From assembly GCA_026005035.1 (NCBI GenBank), contig BPKH01000001.1:186001-250000 (forward strand): a DNA stretch of 64,000 nucleotides, read 5' to 3'. Within the stretch, counting starts at the first letter, position 1; each line of letters begins with the position of its first letter. Positions 10,000 to 18,877 of this stretch are shown here, one piece after another. The notes below the pieces were generated by a model. That model had not been told where the DNA came from. It saw only the letters and a program-made list of their open reading frames with translations, and searched no databases. The stretch is from Porticoccaceae bacterium (GTDB lineage: Bacteria; Pseudomonadota; Gammaproteobacteria; Pseudomonadales; Porticoccaceae). The translations under genes and the position numbers were made by a program.

Positions 10000-11625
10000 G
10001 GGGGATGCGCCCTCCCGCAGCGCTCTGCGCAACACCTTGCCCACCGGCGACTTGGGCAGCTCGGGGACGAATTCGATGCGTCGTGGCACCTTGTAGGCGG
10101 CGAGCTCGCGGCGGGCGAACTCCTGGAGCGCGGCGGCGGTGAGGGCCGGGTTGCGGCGGACCACGTAGAGCACTACGGCTTCCCCGGTGTGGCGGTCGGG
10201 CACCCCCACGGCGGCGCACTCCACCACGTCCGGATGGCGGCTGATCACCTCCTCCACCTCGCTGGGGTAGACGTTGAATCCCGACACCAGGATCATGTCC
10301 TTGGCCCGGTCGACGATCTTCAGATAGCCGTCCTCGTCCCGCACCGCCACGTCGCCGGTGCGCAACCAGCCGGCCTCGTCCAGGACCCGGGCCGTCTCCT
10401 CCGGCTTGCGCCAGTAACCCTGCATCACCTGGGGTCCGCGCACCAGGAGCTCCCCGGGGCCCCGGTCGCGGTCGCCGCCCTCGCCGTCCACCAGGCGGCA
10501 CTCGGTGTCGGGCAGGGGCGGCCCCACGGTGCCGAGCTTGGGCCGCTCTGGGGGATTGAGGGCCACCACCGGGCTCGTCTCGGTGAGGCCGTAGCCCTCG
10601 ACCACCGGGCAGCCCGTCACCTCCTGCCAGCGCCGCGCCGTCTCGGGTATCAAGGGCATGCCGCCGGAGATGGTCAGGTGCAGCCGCGAAAAGTCCAGGC
10701 GGCGGAAGCTCGGCTCTTCGCACAGCGCGGCGAACAGGGTGTTGAGGCCCACGAACACCGTGAACCGCCGGCCCCGCAGCGCTTTCACCAGAGCCCGGCG
10801 GTCGCGCGGGTCGGGGATGAGGAGGGTGTGTGCTCCCGCCGCAGTGCCCACGAGCAGAGTCACCATGAAGGCAAAGATGTGGTAGAGGGGCAGGGGCATC
10901 ACCAGAAGCTCCTCCCCCTCCCGCAGGGCGCCGCCCAGCACCGCCCTCACCTGGCGGAGATTCGCCAGCAGATTGTGGTGGGAGAGCATCGCCCCCTTGG
11001 CGAGGCCGGTGGTGCCGCCGGTGTACTGCAGGAGCGCCAGGGAGGGATCCCGCGGCGGGGCGGGCAGGGGCGGAAGCGCCCCCCGCAGTGCCTCCCGCCA
11101 GGAGACCGCCCCGGGGATCGGCGGCACCGCGCCGTCCCGCAGGCGCATCCAGCCGTTGATCGCCCAGCGCCGCCAGAAGCCGTGCAGATCGCCCACCTCG
11201 GCGAGCAGCACCCGGTCGATGCCCAATTCCGGTGCCACCCGGGCCAGGTGGCGCGACAGGCCCCGGATGCCCACCACCGCCCGCACCTCGGCGTCGGCGA
11301 GCTGGTGGCGGAGCTCCCGCTCGGTGTAGAGGGGATTGGTGTTGACGAGCACCAGGCCGGCCTTGATCGCCGCCAGGGCCGCCACCGGGTAGTGGAGGAG
11401 GTTGGGCAGGGCGAGGGCGATCCGATCCCCCGCCCGCAGGCCGAAGCGGTGGTGAAAAAAGCGCGCCAGCCGCTCCCCCCGCTCTTCCCACTGGGCGTAG
11501 GTCAGCGTCCTGCCCAGACAGGTGAAGGCGGGCCGCGAGCCATGGCGCGCCACCACGGCGGAAAAATGGTCGGCGAGATGCTGGGGTTCCACGGGCCGCA
11601 CTCCTCCCTTTCTGGTTTTTTCCAT
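9973..11625 (-). CDS. Long-chain acyl-CoA synthetase (AMP-forming), FadD-like
   Basis: Activates fatty acids to acyl-CoA through an acyl-adenylate. 550 aa from the ATG at 11625; a TTG 27 bp upstream is the alternative. ANL-family motifs are intact: LQYTGGTTGLAKGAMLSH (P-loop-like), YGLTETSP, WLRTGDVAVRDEDGYLKIVDR and SGFNVYPSEVEE, with the C-terminal catalytic Lys in KSPVGKVLRR. No signal peptide, so cytosolic or membrane-associated. It stands alone, convergent with the SDR and divergent from the DUF1214-like gene. The fatty-acid chain-length preference cannot be read. Confidence 0.88.
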   Translation of the reverse strand: MEKTRKGGVRPVEPQHLADHFSAVVARHGSRPAFTCLGRTLTYAQWEERGERLARFFHHRFGLRAGDRIALALPNLLHYPVAALAAIKAGLVLVNTNPLYTERELRHQLADAEVRAVVGIRGLSRHLARVAPELGIDRVLLAEVGDLHGFWRRWAINGWMRLRDGAVPPIPGAVSWREALRGALPPLPAPPRDPSLALLQYTGGTTGLAKGAMLSHHNLLANLRQVRAVLGGALREGEELLVMPLPLYHIFAFMVTLLVGTAAGAHTLLIPDPRDRRALVKALRGRRFTVFVGLNTLFAALCEEPSFRRLDFSRLHLTISGGMPLIPETARRWQEVTGCPVVEGYGLTETSPVVALNPPERPKLGTVGPPLPDTECRLVDGEGGDRDRGPGELLVRGPQVMQGYWRKPEETARVLDEAGWLRTGDVAVRDEDGYLKIVDRAKDMILVSGFNVYPSEVEEVISRHPDVVECAAVGVPDRHTGEAVVLYVVRRNPALTAAALQEFARRELAAYKVPRRIEFVPELPKSPVGKVLRRALREGASPSQREAQPR

Positions 11626-11717
11626 GGTGCCCGCCCGCGGGCGGCGCGACAAGCGGCCTTGACCGGCCGCGCCGGCACGTTGATCGTATCTGCCATCTAG
11701 CTGCGGAGATCTCCAGC

Positions 11718-12896
11718 GTGGCCCACTCCCTCCCCGCCCTCCTCGACCGGCTCCGCCCGGGGCTCGAAGAGGCGGTGGCCGAGATCGCCCACACCTGGCG
11801 GCCGGCCGACCCCGCCTACCGCGCCGACGTCTACCGCCAGATCCTGATGAACCTGGCCTACGCCTACTTCGTCTACTTCCACGCCGACCCGGAACATCCG
11901 GACTGGTCGCCGCTGTGGAACCCGGTGTTCACCATGCAGCCGAACCCGGACGACATCTACCTCTACTGCCCCATTCGCGGCGACCTGCGCTACCGGATCT
12001 CGGGGCCGCGGGGAACGGTGAAAATGGTCACCTTCACCGTCCAGCGGGGCTTTTGCGGCCTGGTGGACTCGGTGGCGGAGATGGGCGAGTTCGCCGACCT
12101 GGACGACCGGGCGCTCCACCTCACCCCGGAGGGGGAGATCGACCTGCTGCTCGCCGCCGAGCGGCCCGCCGATTGGTCCGGCGACTGGCTGCGGCTGCCG
12201 CCCACAGCCGACACCCTGGTGGTGCGCCTGCGCGCCTACGACTGGGAGAACGAGGTCGACCCCAACCTGGCCATCCAGTGCCTCGACCCGGTGCCGCCCA
12301 AACCGCGCCTCGCGCCGGCCGAGATCGAGCGGCGCATCCGCGAACTCGCCCGCTTTCCGGCGCGCATGGCGCGGCTCTTCTACGGGATGCAAAACGCCAT
12401 CCGCGAGGCGGTGGGGGTGAACGTCTTCCAGCCCGCCCCCATCGAGGGCGCCCTGTCGCGCCAGATCTACCTGCCGGCGGCCTTCGAGTTGTCGCCGGGG
12501 GAGGCGCTGCTTCTGGAGACCGACCTGCCGCGCCGCTGCCACTACTGGAACTTCCAGCTCAACGACCCCTACTTCAACGCCTGCGAGTACGTCTACCGCT
12601 TTGCGAGCCTCAACGGCCACCAGGCCCACATCTCCAGCGACGGCCGCTTCCGGGCGGTGATCGCCCTGGAGGATCCCGGCGCGCCCAACTGGCTCGACCC
12701 GGGCGGCTTCACCGAGGGCACCGTTTACGGCCGCTGGTACGATGCATCGGACTGCCCCACGCCCAGCCTCCGCCGCATCCCCCTCGCGGAAGTCTGGGAG
12801 TGGCTGCCACCCGATACCCCTCGCGTCTCTCCGAAAGAGCGCGCCGAGCAGCTCGCCCGGCGGGTCCGCGCCGCCCAGCGGCGCCGCCGCTGGTGA
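11718..12896 (+). CDS. DUF1214-domain-like protein of unknown function
   Basis: 392 aa, no signal peptide or membrane helix. The C-terminal third (LETDLPRRCHYWNFQLNDPY, ... FRAVIALEDPGAPNWLDPGG ... GRWYD) resembles the DUF1214 fold: a beta-rich domain with an NWL-GG turn and a late Arg-Tyr. The N-terminal part (residues 1-90) is helical and Tyr/Asp-rich. The GTG at 11718 follows GCGGAGAT. Relatives often sit in lipid, terpenoid or steroid catabolic regions, but no reaction is established. The assignment rests on remembered motif shape. Confidence 0.6.
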   Translation: MAHSLPALLDRLRPGLEEAVAEIAHTWRPADPAYRADVYRQILMNLAYAYFVYFHADPEHPDWSPLWNPVFTMQPNPDDIYLYCPIRGDLRYRISGPRGTVKMVTFTVQRGFCGLVDSVAEMGEFADLDDRALHLTPEGEIDLLLAAERPADWSGDWLRLPPTADTLVVRLRAYDWENEVDPNLAIQCLDPVPPKPRLAPAEIERRIRELARFPARMARLFYGMQNAIREAVGVNVFQPAPIEGALSRQIYLPAAFELSPGEALLLETDLPRRCHYWNFQLNDPYFNACEYVYRFASLNGHQAHISSDGRFRAVIALEDPGAPNWLDPGGFTEGTVYGRWYDASDCPTPSLRRIPLAEVWEWLPPDTPRVSPKERAEQLARRVRAAQRRRRW

Positions 12897-12974
12897 GGGC
12901 CGGGGCAGGCACAACGCGCACTTTCCGGGCCTCGACTTCGCCGGTCGAGCGGCGGCGATCACCGGCGGTGGAGG

Positions 12975-13547
12975 TCAGAGGAGGGCGTGCACCCGGGCGC
13001 GCGCCGCAGGGACCACCTCGGCCTCGAACCAGGGATTGTCCCTGAGCCAGCGGCGGTTGCGCGGCGAGGGGTGGACCAGGGGGAAAAAGGGCGGCGGCGC
13101 TTTGCCCCAGTCGCGCACCGCCGCCGCCACCGAGGACTGGCGGCCCAGGTAGTGTTCGATGGCGTAGCGCCCCACCAGGAGCACCAGCTCGAGCCGCGGC
13201 AGGGCGGCGAGCAGGGGCGGGTGCCAGCGGGGCGCGCATTCGCGGCGGGGCGGCAGGTCGCCGCTCGGCCCCCGGCCCGGGTAACACAGCCCCATGGGCA
13301 CGATGGCGATCCGCTCCGCGTCGTAGAAGGTCTCCCGGTCGAGCGCCAGCCAGCGGCGCAGGCAGTCGCCGCTGGGGTCGTTCCAGGGCAGTCCCGTCTC
13401 GTGCACCCGCCGGCCGGGCGCCTGGCCGACGATCAAGATCCGCGCCTGCGGGGCGGCGCGCAGCACCGGGCGCGGCCCCAGGGGGAGGTCGGCGCAGTGC
13501 CGGCAGGTGCGCACCCGCGCCAGCAGGTCGGCAAAGGAATCGGACAC
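12975..13547 (-). CDS. Uracil-DNA glycosylase superfamily protein
   Basis: 190 aa. The UDG-superfamily fold is indicated by ILIVGQAPGRRVHETGLPWND (motif A region GQxPG) and by FPLVHPSPRNRRW (motif B, HPS-rN). The N-terminal CRHC pair is not followed by the four-Cys Fe-S pattern of family 4 enzymes, so it belongs to the COG1573-like small proteins of uncertain DNA substrate. The start at 13547 lies 4 bp downstream of the mgtE stop, so it is probably cotranscribed with mgtE. Confidence 0.75.
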   Translation of the reverse strand: MSDSFADLLARVRTCRHCADLPLGPRPVLRAAPQARILIVGQAPGRRVHETGLPWNDPSGDCLRRWLALDRETFYDAERIAIVPMGLCYPGRGPSGDLPPRRECAPRWHPPLLAALPRLELVLLVGRYAIEHYLGRQSSVAAAVRDWGKAPPPFFPLVHPSPRNRRWLRDNPWFEAEVVPAARARVHALL

Positions 13548-13551
13548 GGCG

Positions 13552-14731
13552 TCAGAGCACCAACAGGGTGGCCAAAAGGAGCATCAAGCCCATCCCCAGC
13601 ACGTCGGTGAAGGTGGTGAGAAAGATGCTGCTCGCCGTCGCCGGGTCGGCCCCCAGCCGGCGCAACGCCAGGGGCACGAGGACGCCGCAGGCGCCGCTGC
13701 CCATGCAGGCGCCGGTCATCGCCAGGAGCACCACCAGGGCGAGCGGCCCGGGCCCTTCGCTGCCGGTGCTCTGGGCGTAGCCGTACATCGCCGCCGCCGC
13801 CAACAACCCCACCAGGAAGCCGTTCAGGGCGCCGAGGAGGATCTCCTTGCGCAGCACCCGGCCCACCGGCAGCTGGTCCAGTTCGCCCAGGGTCAGGCCG
13901 CGCAGGGTGATGGCCAGGGTCTGGCAGCCGGTGTTGCCGCTCTGCCCGGCGAGCACCGGCAGAAAGGCGGCGAGCGCCACCACCCGGGCGATGGTGTCCT
14001 CGAACAACCCCACCACCGCGGCGGCGGCGAAGGCGGTGAGCAGGTTCACCAACAGCCAGGGATGGCGCATGCGGAAGGAGGTGAACAGGGGCGTCGAGAC
14101 CCGCTCGGCGCGGTCGACGCCCACCATGGCGCCGGGCTGGGCGGACAGCTCCCCGGCGGCGCGCTCGAACAGCTGCCAGGCGTAGACGATCCCCACCAGT
14201 CTCCCCCCCTCGTCTACCACCGGATAGAGGCGGTAGCGATGGCGCAGGGCCGTGCCGAGCGCCTCCGCGAGGCGGCGTGCCGGGGGTGAGGGCCACCGGC
14301 TCGGCGGTCATCACCTCGCTCAGGGTCTGGCCCGGCCGCGCCAGCAGCAGATCGCGCATGTGGACCACGCCGGCGAGCCGCCCGTCCTCGCCACTCACGT
14401 AGAGGTAGGTGATCCGCACGCCGGGATCGGCGTGCACCAGGTAGTCGAGCGCCCCGGCGACGGTGGTGGCCCCGGGCAGCACCCCGACGGGCGCGGTCAT
14501 CACTTCCCCCACCCGTCCCGCGACCTGGGGGATCGCGTCCTCCTTTGGCCCCGCAGGCACCGCCGCCCGCGGTAGGTGGGCGGCGATGGCTGCGGCCTGA
14601 TCGGGAGGCAAGCCGAGCAAAGCGGCGCGGATCTTCTCCGGAGGTTGCCGGGCCAGCAGAGCGGCGGCTTCCGCGGGGTGAATCTCGCCCAGCCGGGCCA
14701 GGGCGGAGTCGGTGACGGCAGCGGTGTCCAT
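13552..14731 (-). pseudogene. mgtE: Magnesium transporter MgtE, apparent +1 frameshift
   Basis: Mg2+ channel/transporter: short N domain, two CBS domains, then five membrane helices. The ATG at 14731 has GGAGGAACCACC in front. Frame one reads through CBS1 (VGEVMTAPVGVLPG..., DLLLARPGQTLSEVMTAEPVALTP). It then derails, and the continuation RRLAEALGTALRHRYRLYPVVDEGG and the whole membrane domain (PVLAGQSGNTGCQTLAI..., ending ATLLVL) lie in the next frame. Removing one base from the G5 tract at 14282-14286 restores one ~392-aa protein. Either a sequencing indel or a recently broken gene; both halves are otherwise well preserved. Confidence 0.85.
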
Positions 14732-14838
14732 GGTGGTTCCTCCTCGGCGGCGCGTTGGCCGGGCATCCCCCGATTGGTAGAATCGCGCTCTTTCCATTGT
14801 GCCATCGCCCGGCCCCCGTCAGCCGCTCCGGAGTGCCC

Positions 14839-17706
14839 ATGGCCGACGCCTCTCACGACCCCCTCTTTGCCGGCGACGACTTCGCCCGTCGCCACATCGG
14901 ACCCAGCGAGGCGGAGATCGCCCGCATGCTCGCCTCGCTGGGAGTGGATTCCCTGGACGCGCTGGTGGAACGGGCGCTGCCGCCCACCATCCGCAGCCGA
15001 CGCCCCCTCGCCCTGCCGCCGCCCCTGGACGAGCGCGCCGCCCTGGAGGCGCTGTCGCGCATCGCCGAGCGCAACCGGGTGTTCACCTCCCTGATCGGCA
15101 TGGGCTACCACCCCACCCACACGCCCGCCGTGATTCGCCGCCACGTCCTCGAGAATCCGGCCTGGTACACCGCCTACACCCCCTACCAGCCGGAGATCTC
15201 CCAGGGACGGCTGGAGGGGCTTTTGATCTTTCAACAGATGGTCTGCGACCTCACCGGCATGGAAATGGCCAACGCTTCGCTCCTCGACGAAGCGACGGCC
15301 GCCGCCGAGGCGATGGCCATGGCCCGCCGGGTGGCGCCCAAGGGGGCCGGCGAGCGCTTCTTCGTGGACGCCGATTGCCACCCCCAGACCCTGGCGGTGG
15401 TGACCACCCGGGCGCGCTACCTGGGCTTCGAGGTGGTGGTGGGGGACCCCACCGCGCCGCTGCCCCAGGGCCTCTTCGGGGCGCTGATCCAGTACCCGGG
15501 CAGCCGGGGCGCCATTCCCGACCTGGCCGATTTCGTCACCCGGGTGCACGCCGCCGGCGCCCTGGCGGTGGTGGCGACAGACCTCCTCGCCCTCGCCCTC
15601 CTGACCGCGCCGGGCGAGGTGGGCGCCGACATCGCCGTGGGCTCCACCCAGCGGTTCGGCGTGCCCATGGGCTACGGCGGCCCCCACGCCGCCTTCTTCG
15701 CCTTCCGCGAAGCGCACAAGCGCGCCGCGCCCGGGAGGATCATCGGCGTGTCGGTGGACCGGCGGGGGCGGCCGGCCCTGCGCATGGCCCTGCAGACCCG
15801 GGAGCAGCACATCCGCCGGGAAAAGGCCACTTCCAATATCTGCACCTCCCAGGTGCTCCTCGCCCTGGTGGCCGCCTTCTACGCCGTCTGGCACGGCCCC
15901 GAGGGGATCCGGCGGATCGCCGAGCGCACCGCGCGCCTCGCCGACCACCTGGCCGCCGGGCTCAAGGCGGCCGGCTGGCGGCTCGAAAACGACAGCTGGT
16001 TCGACACGCTGACGGTGGCCACGGGAGAGCGAACGGAGGCGATTTACCGGTCCGCTCTGGCGCGGGAGATCAACCTCCGCCGCCTGCCCGACGCACTCGG
16101 CATCAGCCTCAACGAACTCTCCACACCGGGGCTCGTGGCCGAGCTCCTCGAGCTCTTCGCCGCGCCCGCGCCCGACTTCGCCGCCCGCCCCCCCTCCGGC
16201 ATTCCCGAGCGCGCCCGGCGCCGGAGCAGCTACCTCACCCACCCGGTGTTCGCCGACCACCGCGGCGAGGCGGAGATGGCCCGCTTCCTAAAGCGGCTCG
16301 AGGCGCGCGACTTCTCACTGGTGCACGGGATGATTCCCCTGGGTTCGTGCACCATGAAACTCAACGCGGCGGCCGAGCTCTTTCCCCTCACCTGGCCCCA
16401 GTTCGCCGACCTGCACCCCTTCGCCCCCGCCGAACAGGCGGCCGGCTACCGGCAGCTGTTCGCCGAGCTCGAGGCGATGCTGGCCGAAATCACCGGCTTC
16501 GACGCCGTCTCCCTGCAACCCAACGCCGGCTCCCAGGGAGAGTACGCGGGCCTCGTCGCCATCCGCCGCTACCACGAAAGCCGCGGCGAGGACCACCGGG
16601 ACCTGTGCCTGATCCCCGCCTCGGCCCACGGCACCAACCCGGCGAGCGCCCGGCTCGCCGGCTTGCAAGTGCTGGTGGTGCGCTGCGACGCCCAGGGCAA
16701 CGTCGACCTCGCCGACCTGGACGACAAACTGCGCCGCCACGGCGAGCGGGTGGCGGCGCTGATGCTCACCTACCCCTCCACCCACGGGGTGTTCGAGGAG
16801 GCGGTGGCCGAGATCTGCGCCCGGGTCCACGCCGCCGGCGGCCAGGTCTACCTGGACGGCGCCAACCTCAACGCCCTGGTGGGCCTCGCCCGGCCCGCCG
16901 AGCTCGGCGCCGACGTCTGCCACCTCAACCTGCACAAGACCTTTGCCATCCCCCACGGGGGCGGCGGCCCGGGCATGGGGCCCATCGCCGTGGCCCGCCA
17001 TCTCGCCCCCTTCCTGCCGAGCCACCCGGTGACGCCGCCCCCCGGCACCGATCCGGCCAATGGCACCGTCTCCGCCGCCGCCTGGGGTTCGGCGCTCATC
17101 CTCACCATTCCCTGGCTCTACCTGCGGATGATGGGGGCGGCCGGCCTCGTCCGCGCGACCCAGGTGGCGATCCTCAACGCCAACTACCTGGCGCGCCGCC
17201 TGGGCGAGCACTATCCGGTGCTCTACACCGGCCGGGACGGCCTCGTCGCCCACGAGTGCATCCTCGACTTGCGGCCCCTGCGCGAAGCCACCGGCATCAG
17301 CGAAGAGGACGTGGCCAAGCGGCTCGCCGACTATGGCTTCCACGCCCCCACCATGTCCTTCCCGGTGCCGGGCACGCTGATGATCGAGCCCACCGAGAGC
17401 GAAAACCTCGCCGAGCTGGACCGGTTCGTGGAGGCGATGGCACAGATCCGCACCGAGATCGAGGCGGTGGCCCAGAGCCGCTGGCCCGCCGACGACAACC
17501 CCCTGGTCAACGCGCCCCACACCCTGGAAGACCTGCTCGACGACCCCTGGCCGCACCCCTACGACCGCGCCCGCGCCGTCTGCCCCACCCCCTGGGCGCG
17601 GCGCCACAAGTACTGGCCGGCGGTGAACCGGGTGGACAACGTCCGTGGCGACCGGCAGCTCTTCTGCGCCTGTCCGCCCCCAGAGGTCTGGGCGGACCTC
17701 GAATAG
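14839..17706 (+). CDS. gcvP: Glycine dehydrogenase (decarboxylating), P-protein of the glycine cleavage system
   Basis: PLP enzyme that decarboxylates glycine and passes the aminomethyl group to the H-protein lipoyl arm. 955 aa, the single-chain form (E. coli 957). Starts [17 protein letters not shown]; the PLP lysine is Lys700 in [33 protein letters not shown] and [10 protein letters not shown] are conserved. The ATG at 14839 is chosen over an upstream in-frame start that would add 28 residues without homology. gcvT and gcvH are not nearby. The 107-bp gap to divergent mgtE holds no recognisable glycine riboswitch. Confidence 0.97.
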   Translation: MADASHDPLFAGDDFARRHIGPSEAEIARMLASLGVDSLDALVERALPPTIRSRRPLALPPPLDERAALEALSRIAERNRVFTSLIGMGYHPTHTPAVIRRHVLENPAWYTAYTPYQPEISQGRLEGLLIFQQMVCDLTGMEMANASLLDEATAAAEAMAMARRVAPKGAGERFFVDADCHPQTLAVVTTRARYLGFEVVVGDPTAPLPQGLFGALIQYPGSRGAIPDLADFVTRVHAAGALAVVATDLLALALLTAPGEVGADIAVGSTQRFGVPMGYGGPHAAFFAFREAHKRAAPGRIIGVSVDRRGRPALRMALQTREQHIRREKATSNICTSQVLLALVAAFYAVWHGPEGIRRIAERTARLADHLAAGLKAAGWRLENDSWFDTLTVATGERTEAIYRSALAREINLRRLPDALGISLNELSTPGLVAELLELFAAPAPDFAARPPSGIPERARRRSSYLTHPVFADHRGEAEMARFLKRLEARDFSLVHGMIPLGSCTMKLNAAAELFPLTWPQFADLHPFAPAEQAAGYRQLFAELEAMLAEITGFDAVSLQPNAGSQGEYAGLVAIRRYHESRGEDHRDLCLIPASAHGTNPASARLAGLQVLVVRCDAQGNVDLADLDDKLRRHGERVAALMLTYPSTHGVFEEAVAEICARVHAAGGQVYLDGANLNALVGLARPAELGADVCHLNLHKTFAIPHGGGGPGMGPIAVARHLAPFLPSHPVTPPPGTDPANGTVSAAAWGSALILTIPWLYLRMMGAAGLVRATQVAILNANYLARRLGEHYPVLYTGRDGLVAHECILDLRPLREATGISEEDVAKRLADYGFHAPTMSFPVPGTLMIEPTESENLAELDRFVEAMAQIRTEIEAVAQSRWPADDNPLVNAPHTLEDLLDDPWPHPYDRARAVCPTPWARRHKYWPAVNRVDNVRGDRQLFCACPPPEVWADLE

Positions 17707-17719
17707 CGGGAAAGCCCCC

Positions 17720-18877
17720 GTGGAACCGCAAGCCGTCCAGCCGCTGCCGCCCTCTGGGCGGCCGTGCCGCGGCGGGCCGGCCTGGGTGCTCTTTCTCGCC
17801 GCCTTTGCCGCGGCGAGTCTGGCGATGCACCGCTATCTGGTCACGCCCATAGGATTCGCCTCCTTGGGGCGGATCTGGCAGTTTTTCGTCAGCTACGCCG
17901 AGTTCGGCTTCATCCGCCGCGGCTTGGTGGGCACACTGCTGAATCTGGCGGGAATCGAGAGTTGGTTTGCCAATCCCTATTGGGCGGTGCTCGCCGTCTG
18001 CGAGATCGCGCTCCTCCTCTTCTGCCTCGCCCTCGCCTGGTACTGTAAGCGCCGCGATCTTGGCGATTGGCGATTCCTGGCCACCGTGGCCTTCTCCCCC
18101 GCCCTGATCCTCCAGCTCGGTTATACAGGTACAGACAACCTCGATCTGTTCGTCCTCGCCCTCGCCGCGGCCAATCTGCTCTGGGTGCGCCGGCCGGCCA
18201 CCTTCGGGCTGGTGGCCGCCCTGGGCGTTCTGGTCCACGAGCTCTTTCTCTTCACCCTGCCCGCCCAGCTCCTCGCCCTTCGGGAGGCCCACGGGCGGCT
18301 TGCGGCGCGCCACTGGGCGGCCGCCCTGGCGCCCCCCCTGGTGGCGCTGGGGGCGCTGCTCGCCTGGGGCGACAGCCAGCTGTCCCGGGAGGTCTGGGAG
18401 ACGCGGATGGCGGAAAAGCTCTCCCTGGCGACGGGCGTGCACGGCCTGTGGAGCGGCTACCAGGAGATCCACACCGGCCTTGCCGACAACCTGGCCCTGA
18501 CCCTGGGGAATTACCGGGACCAGCTCCGCCAAAACCCCTGGGCGGCGGCGGGCGTGATCCTGCCCCTTTTTTACCTGGGCCTCCTCTTGGAGCGCCTTCG
18601 GCGCTTGGAAGGCACTGCACCGGCTCGGCTCCTGGCGGGCGTCTGCCTCGTCCCCCTCCTCGCCACCCCTTTGGCCACCGACCTCTACCGTTGGATCGGG
18701 CTCAGTTGTAACCTAGCTTTGCTCTGGTCGCTGCGGGCGGCGGGCGAAGGGTGCGCGACCCCGCGCCTCGATCGCCTCCTTCTTTCCTTTTCCCTGCTGG
18801 GCCCCCTGGGTGGCTACAACTTCGCCCGCCCCTTTCCCGCGCTCCAGTTCCTCCTGGCGAAATTCGCCGGCACCTAA
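17720..18877 (+). CDS. Polytopic membrane protein of unknown function
   Basis: 385 aa with about nine hydrophobic helices from residue 30 onward. EFGFIRRGLVGTL and YTGTDNLDLFVL are the most distinctive short segments; the latter, with an Asp/Asn-rich loop after a helix, resembles GT-C-like membrane proteins, but no catalytic motif is secure. The GTG at 17720 is 13 bp after the gcvP stop and has no good ribosome-binding site. The last codon overlaps the convergent P-type ATPase gene by 4 bp. Confidence 0.65.
   Translation: MEPQAVQPLPPSGRPCRGGPAWVLFLAAFAAASLAMHRYLVTPIGFASLGRIWQFFVSYAEFGFIRRGLVGTLLNLAGIESWFANPYWAVLAVCEIALLLFCLALAWYCKRRDLGDWRFLATVAFSPALILQLGYTGTDNLDLFVLALAAANLLWVRRPATFGLVAALGVLVHELFLFTLPAQLLALREAHGRLAARHWAAALAPPLVALGALLAWGDSQLSREVWETRMAEKLSLATGVHGLWSGYQEIHTGLADNLALTLGNYRDQLRQNPWAAAGVILPLFYLGLLLERLRRLEGTAPARLLAGVCLVPLLATPLATDLYRWIGLSCNLALLWSLRAAGEGCATPRLDRLLLSFSLLGPLGGYNFARPFPALQFLLAKFAGT

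Noticed and set aside
14275-14290. Programmed ribosomal frameshifting in mgtE or the other broken genes
   Set aside because: No shared slippery heptamer or following pseudoknot; sites differ, and single-base insertions are simpler.
14732-14838. Glycine riboswitch upstream of gcvP
   Set aside because: Only 107 bp are available and no tandem aptamer core could be recognised.
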